Source of the DNA: Planctomycetota bacterium
Lineage (GTDB): Bacteria > Planctomycetota > Phycisphaerae > Phycisphaerales > SM1A02
Length of the DNA stretch: 25,474 nucleotides
Direction: 5' to 3'
Assembly (NCBI GenBank): GCA_014381385.1
Contig: JACNLR010000110.1
Span: 1 to 25,474 of the forward strand
Below are positions 15,421 through 22,714 of the stretch, one piece after another. The notes under the pieces were generated by a model, which made no database searches, was not told the origin of the DNA, and saw nothing but the letters and a program-made list of their open reading frames with translations. Each line of letters begins with the position of its first letter. Position 1 is the first letter of the stretch. Both the position numbers and the translations under genes were made by a program.

Positions 15421-16586
15421 GCGAGGCACAGTTGCGCGCAATGCGAAATTGCTTGTGTGAGGTATGAAACGTCTTTTGCATTGTGAAATGGTCCGAAGGA
15501 AATCCGTAAAGTGCCACCTAGAACATCCGTACCAATTGTTTGGTGTGCAAAGGGTGCACAGTGCAGTCCGCTACGGGTAGATAGAGTAAAGGTATTTTCT
15601 AGCTCTTTAGCAATCTCGTGGGGGCAATTGTCAAACACCAAAGAAAAAACGCCACAACGGTTATGCGTTGTTTGAGGACCAACGATTCGAACACCTTCGA
15701 TGCCCTGTATTTCTCGTATGAATTGTTCCGAAAGTTGCGTCTCTTTTTCATGTAGGTTTGTGACGCCCATAGCGAGAATCCACTGGACACCAGCGAGAAG
15801 ACCCGCGATGCCAACCATATTGTGGGAGCCCGGTTCGTATTTGTCTGGAAGCGTTTCGGGTTGAACGGGGAATTCGCTCTCGCTCCCTGTGCCACCAGTG
15901 CGTAGTGGAGCGACGATGTTTTCCATACCGGGATTCATAATAAGCCCGCCAGTTCCCAGTGGTCCTAGCAATCCCTTATGACCAGGAAATGCAAGAAAGT
16001 CAATTTGCATGGATTCCATATCGATGCTTCTGTGTCCCATAGTTTGGGCAGCGTCAACAAGGAACGGCACATCGCCGCAGATTTCTCCGATGGTAGCGAT
16101 ATCTTGCACTGAACCCGTTACATTTGAACCATGCGCGACTGCAACAAGGGCAGTTGTTGCAGTGATGGCTTCTTTGATATCGAGGGGGTCTACCATGCCA
16201 GAGGTATCTGCTTGTACGATTGTGAACGTGACATCTTTTGAATCAAAACTGTGCAAAGGGCGAAGAACGGAGTTGTGATCCATCGCCGTAGTGACGATAT
16301 GTATTGGCTTTTCTTGTGAAACTGCGTGCGACACAATTCCGCAAATCGCAAGGTTCAGCGCATCTGTGCAGTTATGCGTAAAAATGCAATGCTTTGGAGA
16401 AGGTGCGTTTACAAGTTCGCAAATGAATTCTCGGCATGAGTCCAATAGGTGCGTCGCTTCGATAGCATGTGCATAGGCACCTCGTCCTGGACTTGCACCA
16501 CAGGATCGTTGGTACGAAAGCATTGCATCGAGAACTTCATCTGGTTTTGGAAACGATGTTGCTGCATTGTCAAAATAGAGTTGCAT
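15417..16586 (-). CDS. cysteine desulfurase-family PLP enzyme
   Basis: A class V aminotransferase-fold protein of 389 aa in the branch of small desulfurases that start MxLYFDNAATSFPKP. PLP-site residues are visible: His104 (AMDHNS), Asp178 and Gln181 (VDAAQT) and Lys204 in FPGHKGLLGP. The catalytic cysteine is Cys343 in STRSGLHCAPFAH, and the group-specific RTGGTGSESE loop (229-238) is present. Such enzymes take sulfur from cysteine or selenium from selenocysteine, leaving alanine. The start at 16586 lies 4 nt after the ald stop and gives the canonical N-terminus; a longer frame from 16634 would overlap ald. The pairing with ald suggests that the alanine product is recycled. IscS and SufS identity is less likely because of the subgroup motifs. 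Confidence 0.92.
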   Translation of the reverse strand: MQLYFDNAATSFPKPDEVLDAMLSYQRSCGASPGRGAYAHAIEATHLLDSCREFICELVNAPSPKHCIFTHNCTDALNLAICGIVSHAVSQEKPIHIVTTAMDHNSVLRPLHSFDSKDVTFTIVQADTSGMVDPLDIKEAITATTALVAVAHGSNVTGSVQDIATIGEICGDVPFLVDAAQTMGHRSIDMESMQIDFLAFPGHKGLLGPLGTGGLIMNPGMENIVAPLRTGGTGSESEFPVQPETLPDKYEPGSHNMVGIAGLLAGVQWILAMGVTNLHEKETQLSEQFIREIQGIEGVRIVGPQTTHNRCGVFSLVFDNCPHEIAKELENTFTLSTRSGLHCAPFAHQTIGTDVLGGTLRISFGPFHNAKDVSYLTQAISHCAQLCLA

Positions 16587-16590
16587 TTTT

Positions 16591-17700
16591 TTAGACTGGT
16601 ACTGCCTCAAACGGCAAGTCGTGCGCTTCTGCAACTGGTTGGTTAGTCAGCGCACCTCGGTGCGTGTTGATTGCATTAGCAAAGTGTTGGTCGTTACTTG
16701 CAAGTTGCACAGCAGTCGAAGAGGCTAGTTTAATGACCCAAGGCATTGTAGCGTTCGTAAGTGCTTGCGTTGACGTTCGTGCAACTGCTCCGGGCATGTT
16801 GCCAACACAATAATGTACGACGCCATCTATGGTGTAAATTGGATCGGTATGCGTCGTTACTTTCGCTGTTTCAACACAGCCGCCTTGGTCAATCGCAACA
16901 TCGACAATAACAGCTCCGGTTTTCATATGAGCGAGGTCATTTCTGCTAACAAGGTTGGGTGCTTTAGCGCCCGGTATCAGGACAGCGCCGATGACAAGGT
17001 CTGCCCACGCCAAGTGGTCACGGATTGCTCCTGGGTCGGAATAAATAGTTCGACAGTTCGCAGGCATAAACTCTTCGAGTTGTCGCATTCGATCGATGTT
17101 GATATCCATCATTACAACGTCCGCGCCCATGCCTGCGGCGACGCTTGCAGCGCACGTACCAACAACGCCTCCGCCAAGCACTAGGACCTTCCCGATTTCA
17201 ACTCCAGGAACGCCGCCAAGAAGTATGCCTCGCCCGCCTTGCGGTCGTTCAAGATATTTTGCACCTTCTTGCACAGAAAGTTTTCCAGCAATCTCACTCA
17301 TTGGAGTGAGAAGGGGTAAATGTCCTTGATCATCGGTGAGTGTTTCATATGCAACTGAAATGCAACCACGTTCTAAACATCCCAGCGTCAAATCACGATC
17401 AGCGGCAAAATGGAAGTAGGTAAAGACTGTTTGCCCATCGCGTATCAATGCTACTTCTTGAGGCTGTGGCTCCTTCACTTTTACAATCATCTCAGCTGTT
17501 CCCCAAACTTCATCCGCTGTGGAAACTATCTGCGCGCCAGTAGATTCGTAAAGGGAATCGTCGTATCCACTTCCAAGTCCAGCGCCCGCTTGGATCAGAA
17601 CCGTGTGTCCATTTTGGACGAGTATCTCAGCCCCTACTGGGCGCATACCTACTCGGTATTCATCTTTTTTTACTTCAGTGGGTACACCAACAATTGTCAT
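16591..17700 (-). CDS. ald: alanine dehydrogenase
   Basis: This 369-aa NAD-dependent enzyme interconverts L-alanine with pyruvate and ammonia. Catalytic residues are recognisable: Arg15 (KKDEYRVGM), Lys75 (VKVKEP), His96 (YFHFAAD) and Asp271 (VAIDQGG). The NAD-binding Rossmann motif GGGVVGTCAA is at 176-185, preceded by GGVPGVEIGKV. The length matches the family (about 370). AAGGAG at 17708-17713 lies 7 nt before the ATG, a clear ribosome binding site. It is first in a two-gene unit with the desulfurase-family gene and divergent from the secreted-protein gene at 17837. Confidence 0.97.
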   Translation of the reverse strand: MTIVGVPTEVKKDEYRVGMRPVGAEILVQNGHTVLIQAGAGLGSGYDDSLYESTGAQIVSTADEVWGTAEMIVKVKEPQPQEVALIRDGQTVFTYFHFAADRDLTLGCLERGCISVAYETLTDDQGHLPLLTPMSEIAGKLSVQEGAKYLERPQGGRGILLGGVPGVEIGKVLVLGGGVVGTCAASVAAGMGADVVMMDINIDRMRQLEEFMPANCRTIYSDPGAIRDHLAWADLVIGAVLIPGAKAPNLVSRNDLAHMKTGAVIVDVAIDQGGCVETAKVTTHTDPIYTIDGVVHYCVGNMPGAVARTSTQALTNATMPWVIKLASSTAVQLASNDQHFANAINTHRGALTNQPVAEAHDLPFEAVPV

Positions 17701-17836
17701 AGCGAGTCTCCTTCATTTCTCACAAGCAGGGGGTATGATATCGGCACATTGCCATTGCGACCAGCGGCTACGCGTATCTGGTACACTCACGCACCCGATA
17801 GTCCCAAGGAACCGCTCTAAAGGAGAGACTCAAAAG

Positions 17837-19306
17837 ATGTTATGTAGATTAATCAGTTTTGCAGCCATACTGCTTTGCGTGACATTCCCTGCGATGGCAG
17901 ACAGCAGAGCGACAGTTATTGAAAAACTCAAAATTCAACCGCGAATGGTAGTGAGCGATGATGCAAAATCGTGGCGTAGTTTTTTTGATGCCTGTATTTC
18001 CATTTCCCCTCCACCGAGTCCTTTGAGTGACACATTCAATATGAATACAGTGTGGCCACGCATGGTTGGTTGGTCAGCAGTTTCGGAGTGGGCATCTGAA
18101 AACGAACATATGGAAGATATCTTCATTGAAGCAACAAGGCGAGCAATCATCGGTTTGCCGTACGGCCGCGAGAATGTACCCGAGAATTATGCATCGCAAA
18201 ATGTAATTGCTGATATCGGGGCTGATGGACATTTGAATAACTATGACTTCGGCTACATACAAATGGTTCAATTAGCATGTCTTTGGGCAACAGCCGAATC
18301 GTACGTTCTCTTTGAAGAGGGCGAAACAGATCGAGCGATGCAACTCATGATGTCTGAGATGATTGTTCTCCGAAAATTTTGCGACAGGGAGTTCCTTAAG
18401 GAAAAAATTACGTTCATGGATATGCTCGGCGATGCACTGGCAAACTCCAGAGATATGTTTTACACCTATCGCTTGGACATTATGCCAACACAATTTAGAC
18501 GGTTTGCGAAAGAGTGGCTCCCAAATATACGTGTGGGTCCGACGTCTTTATTGATGCCCGTTGGTGATCAAATATTAGGAGAATCGCTTTTGGCAGACTT
18601 GTTTAATGAACAAGGCATGGCAGATTCATCTAAGTTCGACCAAGTGCTTACGCAAATGCAGGTCGAAGTTGAGCCATTGACCAGCTTTGGAGCGAAGCGC
18701 TACTGGACCAATATGGCAGAGTTGCATCGCGGTGAGGGTGATTCCTTGAAGCGAATGAAAATGATTTACGACGACTGGTGGAGAAGGTGGAAGTTGCGCT
18801 TTTTCCATCCAATGCTTACAACACCAACGCAATTTGAAAACGCAAACGCAGTGAATTACGCAGCTGTAAAAATGATTGTGCGAGACACAGAAGAGTTGTT
18901 TGTTAAACGTAAAACGCTTCTGACTCAAATGAATGGGACCATCGTTTCAGCAGCGCTCTGTGGGTACAGCAATCAATTTGGTGAGTATCCATCTAGTATC
19001 AAGAAAATGTATGCACAGTTACTTCATCGAATAAATAACTTGGATCCGATGCGCAAAAACGAGATGCGAAATGACTCGGACTGGGATTTGTATATAGGTC
19101 CTGCGGGGCAATTTCACTATCGATTGATTGAAAAGAAGACTATGATTAGTACATTGCGTGGTAATGTTGCAATTGAAAGTGGCGAATGTCTTTTGTATGG
19201 GATTTCTCAAAACGGAGAAAACGATGGTGGGACTGACGCAGATTTGGACACGATTATTTGGCCACCTCTGAAAACCCTCGAACGAAATGCAGGATTGTTG
19301 AAGTAA
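17837..19306 (+). CDS. secreted protein of unknown function
   Basis: This 489-aa protein is not recognised. Residues 1-22 are a signal peptide (MLCRLISFAAILLCVTFPAMA before DS). The mature part is helical and rich in aromatic and methionine residues. The C-terminal segment (about 440-480) runs IGPAGQFHYRLIEKKT, ECLLYGISQNGENDGG, DADLDTIIWPP. This resembles the end of many planctomycete pseudopilin-like or 'LYS-G-DG-DDG-D-I-WP' exported proteins, a weak family resemblance only. The start at 17837 is chosen because AAAGGAG (17819-17825) lies 11 nt upstream and a signal peptide begins there; the frame is open back to 17603 but that part covers the ald promoter side. trxB begins 3 nt after its stop. 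Confidence 0.78.
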   Translation: MLCRLISFAAILLCVTFPAMADSRATVIEKLKIQPRMVVSDDAKSWRSFFDACISISPPPSPLSDTFNMNTVWPRMVGWSAVSEWASENEHMEDIFIEATRRAIIGLPYGRENVPENYASQNVIADIGADGHLNNYDFGYIQMVQLACLWATAESYVLFEEGETDRAMQLMMSEMIVLRKFCDREFLKEKITFMDMLGDALANSRDMFYTYRLDIMPTQFRRFAKEWLPNIRVGPTSLLMPVGDQILGESLLADLFNEQGMADSSKFDQVLTQMQVEVEPLTSFGAKRYWTNMAELHRGEGDSLKRMKMIYDDWWRRWKLRFFHPMLTTPTQFENANAVNYAAVKMIVRDTEELFVKRKTLLTQMNGTIVSAALCGYSNQFGEYPSSIKKMYAQLLHRINNLDPMRKNEMRNDSDWDLYIGPAGQFHYRLIEKKTMISTLRGNVAIESGECLLYGISQNGENDGGTDADLDTIIWPPLKTLERNAGLLK

Positions 19307-19309
19307 CGT

Positions 19310-20278
19310 ATGTCCGAAGTTGAAAACGTAGTCATTATTGGTAGTGGACCTGCGGGTTGGACTGCTGCGATTTACGCAGCACGGGCTGACCTTAATCCAC
19401 TAGTTGTTGTTGGTGTTCCAAAAACCGTTCCATCTATAGTCTTACCCGGCGGCCAACTCATGTTGACAACTGAAGTTGAAAATTACCCTGGTTTTCCAGA
19501 GGGAATCACAGGCCCTGACATGATGGTGGCGTTTCAAAAACAAGCTCAGAGATTTGGAACTCGAATCCGTAACGATGATATTGTTTCTTGTGATTTTTCA
19601 AAAAAGCCCTTTGCACTTGAAACAGATAAAGGTGAAACAATTTTGGCGAACGCAGTGATTATCGCAACGGGTGCAACCGCAAATTGGTTGGGCTTAGAAA
19701 ACGAGATGCGCCTCGCTCGAAGCGGTGGCGGCGTAAGCGCATGTGCTGTCTGTGACGGAGCATTGCCAGCATTTCGAGGCCAACCCCTTGCAGTTGTTGG
19801 CGGTGGGGACAGCGCGCTTGAAGAGGCGAGTTATTTAACCAAGTTCGGTTCAAAGGTATACATCATTCATCGCCGCGATGAATTTCGTGCGTCAAAAGCA
19901 ATGCAGCAACGAATCTTTGATGCTCCAAACGCAGAACCTCTTTGGAACAAAACTGTTATAGACGTCCTTGGTGATGATGTCATAACAGGTGTCTTACTGA
20001 AAGATACGGTCACAGGAGAAGAGTCAACCTTAGATGTGCGCGGGCTTTTTGTTGCAATCGGGCATACTCCAACGACGGGATTCCTCGATGGAACTGGTAT
20101 TGAACTTGATGATGCGAAGTACATCGACTTAAAAACAAGAAGCAGCAAGACGAATATTGATGGCGTCTTTGCAGCAGGCGATGTTGCTGACTCAACGTAC
20201 CGGCAAGCCATCAGTGCAGCAGGTATGGGTTGTATCGCAGCCCTTGATGCCGAACATTATTTATCCAGCGATTGTTAA
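19310..20278 (+). CDS. trxB: thioredoxin reductase (NADPH)
   Basis: A 322-aa FAD flavoprotein that reduces thioredoxin with NADPH. The FAD-binding GSGPAGWTAAIYAARA (11-26), PGGQLMLTTEVENYPGFPEG (46-65), redox-active CAVCDG (Cys145/Cys148), NADPH-binding GGGDSALEEA (164-173) with HRRDEFRASK (187-196), and the C-terminal GVFAAGDVADSTYRQAISAAGMGC are all present. The HRR motif is characteristic of NADPH specificity. The gene starts 3 nt after the secreted-protein gene with only a weak GAAG ribosome binding site, so it is probably co-transcribed. Its likely partner could include thioredoxin or the thioredoxin-like domain protein at 12144-13133, though they are not adjacent. Confidence 0.97.
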   Translation: MSEVENVVIIGSGPAGWTAAIYAARADLNPLVVVGVPKTVPSIVLPGGQLMLTTEVENYPGFPEGITGPDMMVAFQKQAQRFGTRIRNDDIVSCDFSKKPFALETDKGETILANAVIIATGATANWLGLENEMRLARSGGGVSACAVCDGALPAFRGQPLAVVGGGDSALEEASYLTKFGSKVYIIHRRDEFRASKAMQQRIFDAPNAEPLWNKTVIDVLGDDVITGVLLKDTVTGEESTLDVRGLFVAIGHTPTTGFLDGTGIELDDAKYIDLKTRSSKTNIDGVFAAGDVADSTYRQAISAAGMGCIAALDAEHYLSSDC

Positions 20279-20322
20279 TGTTCTCTGAGTAGAAATTGAT
20301 AGTTCCGTTGCGGGCTCAAGCG

Positions 20323-21612
20323 TTAATCGTCAGGCGCAAGTTTAGTTATGATTTTTGCGCCAACGGCGTCCCCCCAGACATTTACTGCAGTTCTGCACAT
20401 ATCAAGGATACGATCTACGCCGATGATGATACCGATAGCAGCAATAGGTAGGGGGCCAGTTGCGCTTCCAGTCAAGTTCATATTGACGGCTGAGATAACG
20501 ATGACCATCGTGACTAAGCCAGCAGAGGGGATACCCGCAGCGCCAATTGCAGCAAGGGTCGCTGTGATTACAACGATGACGAGTTGTCCAAACTCCAACT
20601 CAATACCAAAGAGTTGAAACAAAAAGACAACGGCTACGGCTTCATACAACGCCGTGCCATCCATATTAATAGTCGCGCCTAAGGGGAGCACAAAGTTTGC
20701 TGCTCTTTTTGAACAACCGCCCTCATTCTCGGCGGTATCGATAGTCACTGGTAGCGTTGCAGAACTCGAGTCTGTACCAACGGCTGTCATGAGTGCGCGT
20801 TTCATTTGCCACATGAATTGGTATGGGTTTTTCCTTGAAAACAGATAGAGCACAAGCGGTAAAACGAGGAAACCGTGGACTGCAAGCCCGACTAATACCG
20901 TCACCATGTACATTCCAAGTGGACCTTTGATTGAATCAAAGCCAATTTTACCAACGGTCCATGCTACGAGGAAGAAGACACCAATCGGAGTAAGCCAAAT
21001 AATCCAGCGAACTAAAATCATGAGCCCTTCAAAACAAGCGTTGCAGATGTCTCTTGCGGCTTTCGTTTTATCGCCGCCGGCTGCAAGCGCTAGACCAAAC
21101 GCAATTGCAAACACGATGATGCCAAGTGGCTGTACTTTCACCATGTCATCTAAAATATTGACAGGAATGAGTTGGTACAGGATGTTCATCCAAGCAGAAC
21201 CAAGGTCATTCGCCGCCCCCTGCGTTGCTCCAATCACGTGCGCGGTTCCAATGAGTTCTTCTTGTACACTTGCTTGTAACACTCCCGGCGAAATCCAAGT
21301 TACAAGGAGGGTGCCAAGGGAGACAGCCATGAACATGGTCGCAAGGTAATACACTAGCGTTGCGCCACCTACTTTTCCAAGTTTAGATGGATCTCCGATG
21401 CGGGATATTCCTGAAATGACACTGAAGAATATCAACGGCACTACGAGAAGTTTTAAGGGTCTAATTAAAACAAGGTCGCCCGCTGCTTTGAGCCAGTGAT
21501 CGCCATCAACGACCGTGCCAGTTGCAAAAAGACCAAACTCCCCGAAGAGTGCGCCTGCAACAAGCCCAACGAGGATCAACAATGTCAAAATATTCGTACT
21601 TCTATGTGTCAT
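20323..21612 (-). CDS. dicarboxylate/amino acid:cation symporter (DAACS family)
   Basis: This 429-aa membrane transporter takes up acidic amino acids or C4-dicarboxylates with Na+ or H+. It has the family's eight-helix pattern and signature motifs: serine-rich TDSSSATLP in hairpin 1 (280-288), NMDGTALYEAVAVVFLFQ in TM7 (316-333), and DRILDMCRTAVNVWGD in TM8 (400-415). Arg407 in TM8 corresponds to the arginine that binds the side-chain carboxylate in glutamate/aspartate carriers, favouring Asp/Glu as substrates. The ATG at 21612 lies only 19 nt from the divergent start at 21632. That leaves little room for two separate promoters, so either may start inside the neighbouring gene. Confidence 0.95.
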   Translation of the reverse strand: MTHRSTNILTLLILVGLVAGALFGEFGLFATGTVVDGDHWLKAAGDLVLIRPLKLLVVPLIFFSVISGISRIGDPSKLGKVGGATLVYYLATMFMAVSLGTLLVTWISPGVLQASVQEELIGTAHVIGATQGAANDLGSAWMNILYQLIPVNILDDMVKVQPLGIIVFAIAFGLALAAGGDKTKAARDICNACFEGLMILVRWIIWLTPIGVFFLVAWTVGKIGFDSIKGPLGMYMVTVLVGLAVHGFLVLPLVLYLFSRKNPYQFMWQMKRALMTAVGTDSSSATLPVTIDTAENEGGCSKRAANFVLPLGATINMDGTALYEAVAVVFLFQLFGIELEFGQLVIVVITATLAAIGAAGIPSAGLVTMVIVISAVNMNLTGSATGPLPIAAIGIIIGVDRILDMCRTAVNVWGDAVGAKIITKLAPDD

Positions 21613-21631
21613 GCCTTGTACCCTACCCGAT

Positions 21632-22714
21632 ATGCGTGGTATTGCAGGTATCTTGAGGAGAGATGGTGGCCCTGTTCCACAAAAGTGGGGCAGAATTCTT
21701 GAACAATCACTTTTGCTTGGTGGGACGATGACGTATCGTTTTGAGGATACCGTCCCAATTGCGCACGGTAATCTACATATTCTTCTCCTCTCAGGGTCAT
21801 GTCAAGGGTCATGTCAAGGGTCATGTCAAGGGTCAGACCCTAAGGCAGTGGATGGAGAGGTAGAAGGCGAATGCGCGTATGCACGTTGGAATGAGGAAAC
21901 CTTGGAATTAGAACTTGGTCGAACGGGCACGGGGCAGAAGTCGCTCTATTGGCTTGATTTGTCCAAAGTTGGGGATGGGCTGTTGTTTAGTACGAATCCA
22001 TTGCCGCTCCTAGTCATAGCTCGCGAATTGGAGTTGCTAAACGACACATTACATGAGGGAGTGCGTAGATATTTGCGAGACGGATATGTACTGGAAGGCG
22101 GTGGTCTACTTGCCCCACTATATTCGATGCCAATTCAACACAATAGAGCATTCACCCAATCAGCGATGACTACATTGCAGTGCGATTTTTCTACAACGCC
22201 TGCGGAGGATGTTCAAACGCTCGTTCACATTTTAGGAACACCATTTGCTAATCCTGATTTACTCTCAACGCTACAACAATACCGATATGCAAAAGACATT
22301 GGTTGCAATCTTGTCGATGGTCTTGTTATTAAGCAATCGACTCATTTTCTAGATCGAGTAATACGATGTAAAAAAGAAGATAAGCAATTGCAAAACCATC
22401 GAAGAGCAGCGAGAAGTATAGAACTAGGTGCGGTTGCAAGGTATGTCGGTATCGACCTAACTATCTCTGCTCAATCCGAACGAATACAACCGCTCACTTT
22501 TCCACTCGCTGCTTGGCTTCGCAGTTCTCACAGCCAACTCGGTCAACTTGCTGGCGATACGTTGCATTTGCCAAATGTATTTGGTACTCTTCCGGTTGAC
22601 CAAAACGAGTGCATCAGAAAACTCAACGCGCACCAAAGTGGTGAGAAAAATAATGCACTTGAATTGTTTGCGCTACTTACGCTTGCTCTGTGGTCTCAAC
22701 TGGTTGACGCATGA
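21632..22714 (+). CDS. asparagine synthetase-like protein without catalytic motifs
   Basis: The 360-aa product aligns by eye with class B asparagine synthetase, although it is degenerate. The N-terminus MRGIAGILRRDGG matches the MCGIAGI start, but the essential nucleophile Cys2 is Arg (codon CGT). Later blocks match the glutaminase domain: GECAYARWNEETLELELGR, TGQKSLYW and HEGVRRYLRDGYVLEGGG. The NGE motif region is missing and replaced by a repeat-encoded GSCQ run (55-68). In the synthetase half there is no SGGxDS PP-loop; GTPFANPDLLSTLQQYRYAKD followed by LVDGLVI appears to be a decayed D-PFADPS and GDGGDE region. The end (FPLAAWLRSS, FALLTLALWSQL) matches AsnB C-termini. The frame is intact, so this is a pseudoenzyme or a recent pseudogene. 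It overlaps aspS by 38 nt, convergently. Confidence 0.7.
   Translation: MRGIAGILRRDGGPVPQKWGRILEQSLLLGGTMTYRFEDTVPIAHGNLHILLLSGSCQGSCQGSCQGSDPKAVDGEVEGECAYARWNEETLELELGRTGTGQKSLYWLDLSKVGDGLLFSTNPLPLLVIARELELLNDTLHEGVRRYLRDGYVLEGGGLLAPLYSMPIQHNRAFTQSAMTTLQCDFSTTPAEDVQTLVHILGTPFANPDLLSTLQQYRYAKDIGCNLVDGLVIKQSTHFLDRVIRCKKEDKQLQNHRRAARSIELGAVARYVGIDLTISAQSERIQPLTFPLAAWLRSSHSQLGQLAGDTLHLPNVFGTLPVDQNECIRKLNAHQSGEKNNALELFALLTLALWSQLVDA
21795..21836 (+). repeat. 12-bp in-frame tandem repeat, 3.5 copies
   Basis: GGGTCATGTCAA is repeated exactly at 21795-21806, 21807-21818 and 21819-21830, followed by GGGTCA (21831-21836) and then GACCC. Because the unit is a multiple of three, copy-number changes keep frame and simply add Gly-Ser-Cys-Gln units to the encoded protein. 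Perfect identity of the copies suggests recent expansion or slippage. Confidence 0.95.

Noticed and set aside
17740..17800. Promoter between ald and the secreted-protein gene
   Set aside because: TTGCCA/TTGCGA and TACACT-like boxes can be picked out, but spacing is wrong (19-21 bp), so no credible assignment.
20334..20362. GGCGCAA/TTGCGCC hairpin as trxB terminator
   Set aside because: It lies inside the symporter coding sequence and has no T-tract after the stem.
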